A stretch of 64,000 nt of DNA from Rathayibacter sp. VKM Ac-2856 (GTDB lineage Bacteria > Actinomycetota > Actinomycetes > Actinomycetales > Microbacteriaceae), in NCBI RefSeq assembly GCF_013205055.1, contig NZ_JABMLF010000001.1, positions 248,001 to 312,000 on the forward strand, given 5' to 3'. Of this stretch, positions 1-6,837 are shown one piece after another. Positions within the stretch are counted from its first letter, which is position 1. Each line of letters starts with the position of its first letter. The position numbers were made by a program, and so were the translations under genes. The notes beneath the pieces were generated by a model. It ran no database searches, was not told the DNA's origin, and saw only the letters and a program-made list of their open reading frames with translations.

Positions 1-8
1 AAGAGGAG

Positions 9-1040
9 CTACTTCAGGGCGATCGGATTGACCGGAGCCCCGACGGCGCCCGTGAACGGAATCGGGGCGGCGACGAGGAGGAACTCCCACACGCCGTCCG
101 CGCGGCAGTCGGCGGCGAGGGCGTCGAGGTCCCACATCTCGCCGATGGTGAGGCCCATGTTCGGGATGGCGACCTGGTGCAGCGGCTGGAAGGCGTCGTC
201 GAACTCGTTCGGCCGGACCTCGAAGCCCCAGGTGTCGGTGGCGACGGCGGCGACGTCGCGCTCGCGGAGCCAGCCGGCGGTGGTGAAGGAGAGGCCCGCG
301 CTCGGTCCGCCCGCGTAGCCGTTCCAGCCCTCGCGCACGGCGCGGGACAGCCGCCCGGTGCGGACGAGGAGCAGGTCGCCCTCGCCGACCGCGGAGCTCG
401 GTCCCTGCGCGGCGATCGTGCGCTCGAGGTCTTCAACGGTGATGCCGTAGCCGTCGGGCAGCTCGCCGCCCTCGCCGATCGCGCTGCCGACGTCGAGCAG
501 CACGCCGCGGCCGTTCAGGAGCGCACTGACGTGCTCGATCCCGGTCAGCCGATCGCCCTCGCTGGTGACGACCTTCCCTGCGGCGCGGCCGTTCCAGGCC
601 TTGCCGCGGTCGAAGATGTGGCCGAGGCCGTCCCACTGCGTCGAGGCCTGCAGCGGCATGGCGACCACGTCGTCCGCGCCGCCGATGCCGTGCGGGAAGC
701 CCTGGTCGCCGAACTCGGCGTCCAGGCCCGTGTCGAGCATGGTGTGCACGGGGTTGGTGCGCCGGCGCCAGCCGTTCTGCGGGCCCTCCGAGTCGAAGCG
801 CTGGGCGAGGCTGAACGCGGCGCCGCGGGTGACCAGGCGGGCCGCGGCGAGGCGGCGCTCGTCGGTGATCAGGTTCGCGGTTCCGACCCGGTCGTCCTCG
901 CCCCAGCGGCCCCAGTTGCGGTGCGCCTCGGCGGAGCGGGCGACCTCGGTGGCGGGGTCGCTGCGGTCGAGGGCGGCGGGGTCGCGGGTGGGCGGCGTCG
1001 CCGCGGTCGGCGGCGTGGTCGGAAGCGGCGGCGTGGTCAT
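9..1040 (-). CDS. cyclase-family hydrolase (kynurenine formamidase-like)
   Basis: A 343-residue protein of the cyclase family (PF04199), metal-dependent hydrolases that include kynurenine formamidase and several ring-product hydrolases. The family motif is visible near residues 131-139 as STQWDGLGH, supplying the metal-binding Asp and His. The N-terminus is Pro/Thr-rich and looks disordered. The ATG at 1040 was chosen because it overlaps the stop of the upstream FAH-family gene by 4 bp (ATGA), implying translational coupling. With the FAH hydrolase and the divergent extradiol-type dioxygenase it suggests breakdown of an aromatic compound. The substrate cannot be read from sequence. Confidence 0.85.
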   Translation of the reverse strand: MTTPPLPTTPPTAATPPTRDPAALDRSDPATEVARSAEAHRNWGRWGEDDRVGTANLITDERRLAAARLVTRGAAFSLAQRFDSEGPQNGWRRRTNPVHTMLDTGLDAEFGDQGFPHGIGGADDVVAMPLQASTQWDGLGHIFDRGKAWNGRAAGKVVTSEGDRLTGIEHVSALLNGRGVLLDVGSAIGEGGELPDGYGITVEDLERTIAAQGPSSAVGEGDLLLVRTGRLSRAVREGWNGYAGGPSAGLSFTTAGWLRERDVAAVATDTWGFEVRPNEFDDAFQPLHQVAIPNMGLTIGEMWDLDALAADCRADGVWEFLLVAAPIPFTGAVGAPVNPIALK

Positions 1041-2062
1041 CGCTGCTCCGCCACGCAGGTGAAGCGCTGCGTGCCGAGGCCGGTGATCGAGCCCTCGAGG
1101 CGGTCGCCCGCCTTCAGGAAGATCCCGCGGGCCTGGCCGTTGCCGGCCGGGCTGCCGGTGAGCAGCAGGTCGCCGGGGAGCAGTGGAATGGTCTGCGAGG
1201 CGGCGGAGATCAGCCGCGGGATGTCGAAGAGGAGATCGCCGGTGTCGGCGTCCTGCATGGTCTCGCCGTTGACGTCGAGGCGCAGCTCGAACGGGCCGTC
1301 GCCGAACTCGGACGCGGGCACGGCGAACGGGCCGGTCGGGTTGAAGCCGGGCGAGTTCTTCGCGCGGAACCAGTCGGTGCCGATCTCGGGCATGTCCTTG
1401 CGGAAGATCAGGTCGCGGGTGCTCACGTCGTTGACGATCGTGTATCCCCAGACGTGGTCGAGCGCGTCCTCGGGGGCGACGTGGAACGCCGGGGTGCCGA
1501 TGATCACGGCGAGCTCGAGCTCCCAGTCGTGGCGCTCGCTCGCGGCGGGCAGCACCAGGTCGGAGTCGGCGGCGACGACGGTCTGCGGCAGGCCGATGAA
1601 GAAGTAGGGCTCGCCGTGCGCGGCGCGGGCGTCCATCATCGCGGCCGCCTCCTCGCGGACCTGCTCGACGGGGCGCGGGTCGTCCGGCGAGCGGTGGCCG
1701 ACGACGAGGCCGATCACGTGCGTGCGGTAGTTGGCGCCGGTCTGCAGCAGCTGGCGCGGGAGCACCGGGGCGAGCAGCTCGACCTCGTCGAGGGCGAGGC
1801 CCTCGGAGTGCCCGGGGATCGCGCGGACCGCCTGCTCGAGCTCGGCCCAGCGGGCGAAGACGTCGTTGACGTCGGCGGCGCCGAGCTGCGCGAGGTCGAC
1901 GCGGTGCACGCGGCCCTCGGAGACGACGCCGAGGTCGGCGGTGTCGGCGGCGGTCGTGCCGGGGGTGGTGGTCGTGCCAGGGGCGGCGGTCGTGGTGCCG
2001 GCGGTCGCGCGGTAGCGCACCAGGCCGAAGCGGACGTGGGCGTCCTCGGGTCGCAGCGTCAT
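1037..2062 (-). CDS. fumarylacetoacetate hydrolase (FAH) family protein
   Basis: A 341-residue FAH-family enzyme, which typically hydrolyses or decarboxylates the beta-diketo acids made in aromatic meta- or gentisate-type cleavage. The metal site is visible as the ExE pair E181/E183 in WELELAVIIG and the NDVSTRD motif around residues 211-217, with the LLTGSPAGNG loop near the C-terminus. An unusual Ala/Thr/Pro/Gly low-complexity stretch lies at about residues 19-42, before the conserved part. It is the first gene of a leftward two-gene operon and overlaps the cyclase-family gene by 4 bp. Fumarylpyruvate or acylpyruvate hydrolase activity is possible but not demonstrated. Confidence 0.85.
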   Translation of the reverse strand: MTLRPEDAHVRFGLVRYRATAGTTTAAPGTTTTPGTTAADTADLGVVSEGRVHRVDLAQLGAADVNDVFARWAELEQAVRAIPGHSEGLALDEVELLAPVLPRQLLQTGANYRTHVIGLVVGHRSPDDPRPVEQVREEAAAMMDARAAHGEPYFFIGLPQTVVAADSDLVLPAASERHDWELELAVIIGTPAFHVAPEDALDHVWGYTIVNDVSTRDLIFRKDMPEIGTDWFRAKNSPGFNPTGPFAVPASEFGDGPFELRLDVNGETMQDADTGDLLFDIPRLISAASQTIPLLPGDLLLTGSPAGNGQARGIFLKAGDRLEGSITGLGTQRFTCVAEQR

Positions 2063-2155
2063 CGGTGACGGTCCTTCCGGTCCTGCGGCGACGTCGCCGC
2101 TCCCTCACTCTGACCCCGAGCGAGGTGATCCGCCAGAACGATTCCGCGATGCCGT

Positions 2156-2185
2156 GCATCCATGCGGTGGATGCCCGCGGGCATC
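2156..2185. promoter_or_regulatory. palindromic operator in divergent promoter region
   Basis: The 235-bp gap 2063-2297 separates the FAH operon from the dioxygenase gene. It contains a perfect 16-bp palindrome, GATGCCCGCGGGCATC, at 2170-2185. Overlapping it is a second inverted repeat, GCATCC (2156-2161) and GGATGC (2169-2174). Further GATGCC half-sites occur near 2195 and 2225. This arrangement fits a dimeric regulator controlling both directions; no regulator gene is adjacent, so the protein is unknown. Confidence 0.6.
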
Positions 2186-2297
2186 ACTCCCGCTGATGCC
2201 GACGATAGGGAAGATCAGGTTCCCGGATGCCGCGGCGGTCGCGAGAGTGGGGAGCGCGGCACGTCGAGGCCGCCCGAGTCCCCGGAAAGGATCAACG

Positions 2298-3314
2298 ATG
2301 ATCAAGCTGCTCTCCCACCTCTCGTTCGTGACGATCACCGCCCCCGACGTCGAGGCCAGCGTGCGCTTCTACGAGGAGCAGGTCGGCCTCACTGTCGTCG
2401 ACCGCACCGACGACGCCGTCTACCTGCGCTGCTGGGGCGACTACTACCGCTACAGCGTGGTGATCGTCGCCGGCGACGAGCCCTCGCTCGAGACGATGGC
2501 CTGGCGCACCTCCAGCGCCGAGGCCCTCGAGGAGGCGGCGCGCCGCATCGAGGAGGCCGGCTCCGCGGGCGAGTGGTTCGAGGGCGCCGGCATCGGCCGC
2601 GCCTACCGCTTCGTCGGCCCCTACGGCCACTCGATGACCCTGCACTGGGAGGTCGAGCACTTCCGCGCGGAGGGCGACGCCGCCTCGATCTACCCCGACC
2701 GCCCCTCGCGCCGCAGCCGCCACCTCGGCGCGCCCCGCCAGCTCGACCACGTCACCATCGCCTCGCGCGACGTCGACGGCTTCGCGAAGTGGTACAACGA
2801 CGTGCTCGGCTTCCGGATCATGGCGCGCACCGTCCTCGACGAGGCGCCGATCTCGGTCTTCTCGGTGCTCACCACCAACGAGAAGTCGCACGACCTCGGC
2901 GTCGTCCTCGACGGCTCCTCGCGCCCCGGCCGCGTCAACCACTACGCCTTCTGGGTCGACCAGCGCGAGGACCTGCTGCAGGCGGCCGACATCCTGATGG
3001 AGAACGGCGTGCCGATGGAGTACGGCCCCTCGATCCACGGCATCGGCGAGCAGAACTTCCTCTACTTCCGCGACCCGTCGACGCTGCGCATCGAGATGAA
3101 CACCGGCGGCTACCGCAACTACGTCCCGGACTGGGAGCCGAACACCTGGAAGCCCTCGCTCGGCTCGAACAACTTCTACCGCAACAGCGCGATGCCGATG
3201 TCGATGACGGAGTCCTTCCCGCCGGCCGACGGCCCCAGCGCCACGGAGGAGGGCGTGCCCGACGAGATCAAGGACGCCCTGCTCAACCCCTACAAGGTGC
3301 AGGGTCGCGGCTGA
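2298..3314 (+). CDS. VOC-family extradiol-type ring-cleavage dioxygenase
   Basis: A 338-residue protein with two vicinal-oxygen-chelate repeats, the layout of catechol 2,3-dioxygenase-type enzymes. The expected 2-His-1-carboxylate iron ligands in the second half are H151 (LDHVTI), H215 (VNHYAFW) and E266 (RIEMNTGG). Family members cleave catecholic rings next to the hydroxyls. The start at 2298 follows a GGAAAGG ribosome site at 2284-2290; an upstream in-frame start would run through the operator. It is transcribed away from the FAH/cyclase operon, and the three could act in one pathway. The exact substrate is unknown. Confidence 0.85.
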   Translation: MIKLLSHLSFVTITAPDVEASVRFYEEQVGLTVVDRTDDAVYLRCWGDYYRYSVVIVAGDEPSLETMAWRTSSAEALEEAARRIEEAGSAGEWFEGAGIGRAYRFVGPYGHSMTLHWEVEHFRAEGDAASIYPDRPSRRSRHLGAPRQLDHVTIASRDVDGFAKWYNDVLGFRIMARTVLDEAPISVFSVLTTNEKSHDLGVVLDGSSRPGRVNHYAFWVDQREDLLQAADILMENGVPMEYGPSIHGIGEQNFLYFRDPSTLRIEMNTGGYRNYVPDWEPNTWKPSLGSNNFYRNSAMPMSMTESFPPADGPSATEEGVPDEIKDALLNPYKVQGRG

Positions 3315-3463
3315 CGCGCCGCCCATCGACCGCGGGAGCGCCGCACCGGCCTGGAGGGTGGGTGCGGCGCTCCCGTGCGTCCGCCCCCTGCCGATGGAGC
3401 CGCCATCGCAGAAAGCGTCCGCTCCTTGCTGATGGAGCCGCCCTCGTGGAGGGCGCCCGCTTC

Positions 3464-3906
3464 ATGCTGATCGAGTAGCCCTCGTAGAGGGCGTATCGAG
3501 ATCCACCGTCATCGGCGCGTGGGTCTCGATACGCGCTGCGCGCTACTCGACCAGCATGTTTCCGCTCCATGGCGATGGAGCCGCCCTCGCAGAGGGCGCC
3601 CGATTCATGGTCGTCGAGCCGCCCTCGGAGGGCGTCCTTTTCATGTTGATCGAGTAGCCCTCGCAGAGGGCGTATCGAGATCCACCGTCGTTCGTACGTG
3701 GGTCTCGATACGCGCTGCGCGCTACTCGACCAGCATGTTTCCGCTCCGTGCTGGTGGAGCCGCTCTCGCAGAGGGCGTCCGCAGCATGCTGATCGAGTAG
3801 CCCTCGGAGAGGGCGTATCGAGATCCACCGTCGTCGATACGTGGGTCTCGATACGCGCTGCGCGCTACTCGACCAGCATGGGGCGCGCGCCGCGCTACTC
3901 GACCAG
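3464..3906. repeat. cluster of palindromic intergenic repeats (family 1)
   Basis: The region 3315-3894 has no gene. It holds six full copies and one partial copy of a 38-44-bp element with ends ATGCTGRTCGAGTAG and CGTATCGAGAYCC around a small variable GC hairpin. Copies lie at 3464-3507, 3521-3558, 3643-3686, 3700-3737, 3786-3829 and 3843-3880, with a fragment at 3892-3906. They alternate in orientation, so consecutive copies form large inverted repeats that could fold into long hairpins. Degenerate CCCTCGNAGAGGG cores lie between them. The array separates two convergent genes and may act as a terminator. Confidence 0.9.
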
Positions 3907-5316
3907 CTGGGGGTCGCGCGGGCGCGCCGGCGCGGCGGCGCCGCGGCGGATGAGCAGCACGCCGATCAGCGCGGCGGCCGCCATCACGCCGGCGCACGCG
4001 ACGAAGACGCCGGCGAAGCCGCGGACGAGGTCGGGCGCCGTGCCGGCCGCACCGGAGACGGCGAGGAACAGGTTCGTGATCAGAGCGAGGCCGAGCGCGC
4101 CTCCGACCTGGGACGCGGCCTGCGACGCGGCACTCGCGGCGCCCGCCTCGTCGCGCGCGACGCCGAGCAGGGCGAGGTTCTGCGCGGCGACGAACACGCC
4201 GGACATGCCGACGCCCATCAGCGCGAGGCCGGGGAGCAGCTGCGTCCAGTAGGAGCCGCCCACGGTGATCGTCGCGAGCAGGAGCACCCCGGGGGCGGCG
4301 ACGGCGGAGGCGATGACGAGGGTCCAGCGCAGGCCGAGGCGGGTGCTGGCGCGGACGAAGACCGGGATGCCCGCCGCGATCCCGACGGCCAGCGGCAGCA
4401 TCGCCAGCCCGGACAGCAGCGGCCCCACCTCGAGCACCTGCTGGAGGTGCAGCGTCGCGTAGAGCGAGACGGCCGCCATGACCGTCCCGGCGCAGATCTG
4501 GATGAGGAGCGCCCCGCCCCGCGACCGGTCCAGCAGGATGCCGAGGGGCAGGACCGGCGAGGCGACCCGTCTCTCCACGAGCACGAACGCCGCGAGCAGG
4601 ACAGCGCCGGCGGCGAGGGCGGCGATCGTCAGCGGCTCCGGTCGCCCGCCGCCGAGTCCGGTCAGCCCGAAGACGGTGAGCGAGAGCCCGGCGGCGATCA
4701 GGAGTGCTCCGGCGACGTCGTAGCCGCGGCGCCCGCCGACGCGGCTCTCCTCGAGGGTCCCGATCGCGAGCACGATCGCGAGGACGCCGACGGGGACGTT
4801 GATCAGCAGGCACCAGCGCCAGCCGACCGTCTCGGTGAGCAGCCCGCCCAGGATGAGCCCGAGAGCGGCTCCGCTGGAGGCCACTCCCCCGAGGATCCCG
4901 AAGGCGATCGCCCGGATCCGCCCGGTCGGGAAGGCCAGCGTGACGATCGAGAGGGCGGCCGGCGCCATCAGGGCCGCGCCCACGCCCTGGGTGGCACGCG
5001 CGAGGACGAACTCGAGCCCGGTCTGGGCGGCCCCTCCCCAGGCGCTGGCGGCGCAGAAGAGGGCGACGCCCGTGACCAGGGTGCGCTTGCGCCCCCAGTA
5101 GTCGGCGATCCGCCCGCCGATCAGGAGGGCCGCGCCGAAGGCGAGCGCGTAGGCGGTGACCACCCACTGCCGCCCGACGTCGTCCAGCCCCAGCTCGGCC
5201 GCGGCCGAGGGGATCGCGGCGGTCACGATCGTGGTGTCGAGGATGCCGAGCAGATTGACGCTCACCACCGAGGTCAGCACCGAGAGCGCGCGGAAGTCGA
5301 GTCGTTCGAGGGTCAT
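3895..5316 (-). CDS. MFS transporter, DHA2/EmrB-QacA type
   Basis: A 473-residue polytopic membrane protein with the 14-helix layout of the DHA2 drug:proton antiporters. The motif-A-like loop GGRIADYWGRKR is visible around residues 67-78, and an early membrane segment carries LDTTIVTAAIP as in EmrB/QacA proteins. It probably exports a toxic or aromatic compound by proton antiport. The last residues (LVE) and the TAG stop come from a copy of the intergenic repeat, so the C-terminus has been shaped by repeat insertion. The ROK regulator gene just upstream on the same strand and a palindrome at 5374-5389 suggest local control. Confidence 0.9.
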   Translation of the reverse strand: MTLERLDFRALSVLTSVVSVNLLGILDTTIVTAAIPSAAAELGLDDVGRQWVVTAYALAFGAALLIGGRIADYWGRKRTLVTGVALFCAASAWGGAAQTGLEFVLARATQGVGAALMAPAALSIVTLAFPTGRIRAIAFGILGGVASSGAALGLILGGLLTETVGWRWCLLINVPVGVLAIVLAIGTLEESRVGGRRGYDVAGALLIAAGLSLTVFGLTGLGGGRPEPLTIAALAAGAVLLAAFVLVERRVASPVLPLGILLDRSRGGALLIQICAGTVMAAVSLYATLHLQQVLEVGPLLSGLAMLPLAVGIAAGIPVFVRASTRLGLRWTLVIASAVAAPGVLLLATITVGGSYWTQLLPGLALMGVGMSGVFVAAQNLALLGVARDEAGAASAASQAASQVGGALGLALITNLFLAVSGAAGTAPDLVRGFAGVFVACAGVMAAAALIGVLLIRRGAAAPARPRDPQLVE

Positions 5317-5373
5317 GGGCTGGTCTCCGGTGTCATCGACGGAGGTTTCCAGCCTGGATCGCAGTGCGACCGC

Positions 5374-5389
5374 CCGGTGACGTCACCGG
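5374..5389. promoter_or_regulatory. 16-bp perfect palindrome upstream of MFS gene
   Basis: CCGGTGACGTCACCGG is a perfect palindrome 58-73 bp upstream of the MFS start, in the 137-bp gap after the ROK gene. GTCTCCGG/CCGGAGAC arms flank it more loosely. It is a candidate operator for exporter expression; the ROK protein encoded just upstream is one candidate ligand-responsive regulator, by proximity only. Confidence 0.5.
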
Positions 5390-5453
5390 TCCGGAGACGA
5401 GTCTACCGTCGGCTCCCCGCGGAGCGCGAGCGGCGCCGCCACGGATCCAGCGG

Positions 5454-6722
5454 TCAGCCCGTCGGATCCATGGCGGCGACGGGCGGGGCGCCCTGGCCGA
5501 TCCACCGGGGGAACGAGACCTCGAAGAGCTGGTCGCGGACCGTCTCCGCTGCCCCGACCAGAGGCCCGTCCTCACCGTCGAGGGAGAGGGCGATCCGCAG
5601 GTCCCGAGTGGCCGTCGGCGTGGCCAGCTGCCGCACCGAGCGACGGACGCCGGCGAGGTACAGCTCGCCCGCCGAGGCCACGGCTCCGCCGACGACGACG
5701 GCCGTCGGGGCCAGGACGCTCACGAGCGGCGCGATCGCCTCGCCGATCAGGACGGACGAGCGCTCGAGGAGCTCTCGCGCCAGGGCGTCGCCCTCCCGTG
5801 CGGCGATCGCGAGGTCGACGGGTGCGAGCCCGCCGAGCCCGTCCCGGTGACCGGTGAGGACGGAGCCGCGCCCCTGCGCGAGGGCGACGTGCGCGTCGCG
5901 GACGAGCGCCCAGCCCCCCGCCTCGGCCTCGAGGCACCCGGTCCGGCCGCACCGGCAGCGGTGCGTCCCCGTCGGGATGCGCACGTGGCCGAGGTCGCCC
6001 GCCGCTCCCGCGGCGCCTCGGTGCGGCACTCCGCGGGAGAGCAGGGCGGCGGTGATCCCCGTGCCGATCGTGACGAGGAGGAGGTCGGCGTCCGCTCCCC
6101 ACCGGCGGTGCCGCCGTTCCGCGCGGGCGAGCAGGCGGGAGGTGCCGTCGATCCAGACGGGAGCGTGAAAGCGCTCGACCAGAGCGGAGCGGAGATCGAT
6201 GTCGTCCCGGCGCGACGTCGGCAGCGGAGCGGCGGGCCGTCCGGTGGCGGAGTCGACGGGGCCCGGCAGCCCGATCCCGACACCCCAGACGCGGGAGCGG
6301 GCGCCGTGCCGCTCGAGGAGCTCCTCCAGCATCGCCGCCGCCGCGTCGACCGTGCCGCGCGGGCCGAGGTCGCTTTCGCGATCGCGCCGGCTGCTCGCGA
6401 GGACGACTCCGTCGAGATCGGTGATCCCGGCGTGCAGCTGCCGCTCCCCCGCCACGCAGACGAGCAGGACCCCCGCGTCGGCGCGGAAGCGCAGGGTCCG
6501 CGGCGCTCGGCCGCCGGTGGAGGGGGCGAGCAGCGAGTCCTCGAGGTAGCCCAGCCGCTTCGCCTGCTCGACGCGCTGCGCAATGACGGCCCGGTTCAGT
6601 CCGGTCGCCGCCTGGAGCTGCGGCCTGGTCAGCGCCGTCCCGCAGCGGACGAGCTCGACCACGGTCAGAAGGCTCGCGGTCCCCTCGGTCGGCGGGGCGG
6701 AGTGGAGCGGAGCGTGGGACAT
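5454..6722 (-). CDS. ROK-family transcriptional regulator (1 of 3)
   Basis: A 422-residue ROK-family regulator (NagC/XylR type). The N-terminal winged helix-turn-helix is at about residues 18-75, with TRPQLQAATGLNRAVIAQRVEQ as the likely DNA-reading segment. An actin-like sugar-kinase fold follows, with GIGLPGPVD, the IGTGITAALL loop and the ROK zinc motif CRCGRTGCLEA. Such proteins usually repress sugar genes and respond to a sugar. It lies 115 bp downstream of the GH106-like gene on the same strand and ahead of the MFS gene, so it may be the last gene of the GH3-GH106 unit or have its own promoter. A direct repeat GGGGAGACGGCGGC occurs twice upstream of its start, at about 6741-6768. Confidence 0.88.
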   Translation of the reverse strand: MSHAPLHSAPPTEGTASLLTVVELVRCGTALTRPQLQAATGLNRAVIAQRVEQAKRLGYLEDSLLAPSTGGRAPRTLRFRADAGVLLVCVAGERQLHAGITDLDGVVLASSRRDRESDLGPRGTVDAAAAMLEELLERHGARSRVWGVGIGLPGPVDSATGRPAAPLPTSRRDDIDLRSALVERFHAPVWIDGTSRLLARAERRHRRWGADADLLLVTIGTGITAALLSRGVPHRGAAGAAGDLGHVRIPTGTHRCRCGRTGCLEAEAGGWALVRDAHVALAQGRGSVLTGHRDGLGGLAPVDLAIAAREGDALARELLERSSVLIGEAIAPLVSVLAPTAVVVGGAVASAGELYLAGVRRSVRQLATPTATRDLRIALSLDGEDGPLVGAAETVRDQLFEVSFPRWIGQGAPPVAAMDPTG

Positions 6723-6837
6723 GTCGGTGCGCGTCCTTTCGGGGAGACGGCGGCGGGGAGACGGCGGCGAGCAGCAGGCGGAGGGTGGCGGGGCATCGGG
6801 GCGGGGGCTCCCGAGGACGGTGCCGGTCGAGCGCCGG

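Noticed and set aside
177-1607. Long open frame on the + strand across the cyclase and FAH genes
   Set aside because: It is antisense to two well-matched enzymes and its translation is compositionally biased (Arg/Ala/Gly/Asp) with no family signal; high GC content keeps such frames open.
3315-3894. Repeat cluster as a CRISPR array
   Set aside because: Copies alternate in orientation, are themselves palindromic, have no regular spacers and there are no cas genes.
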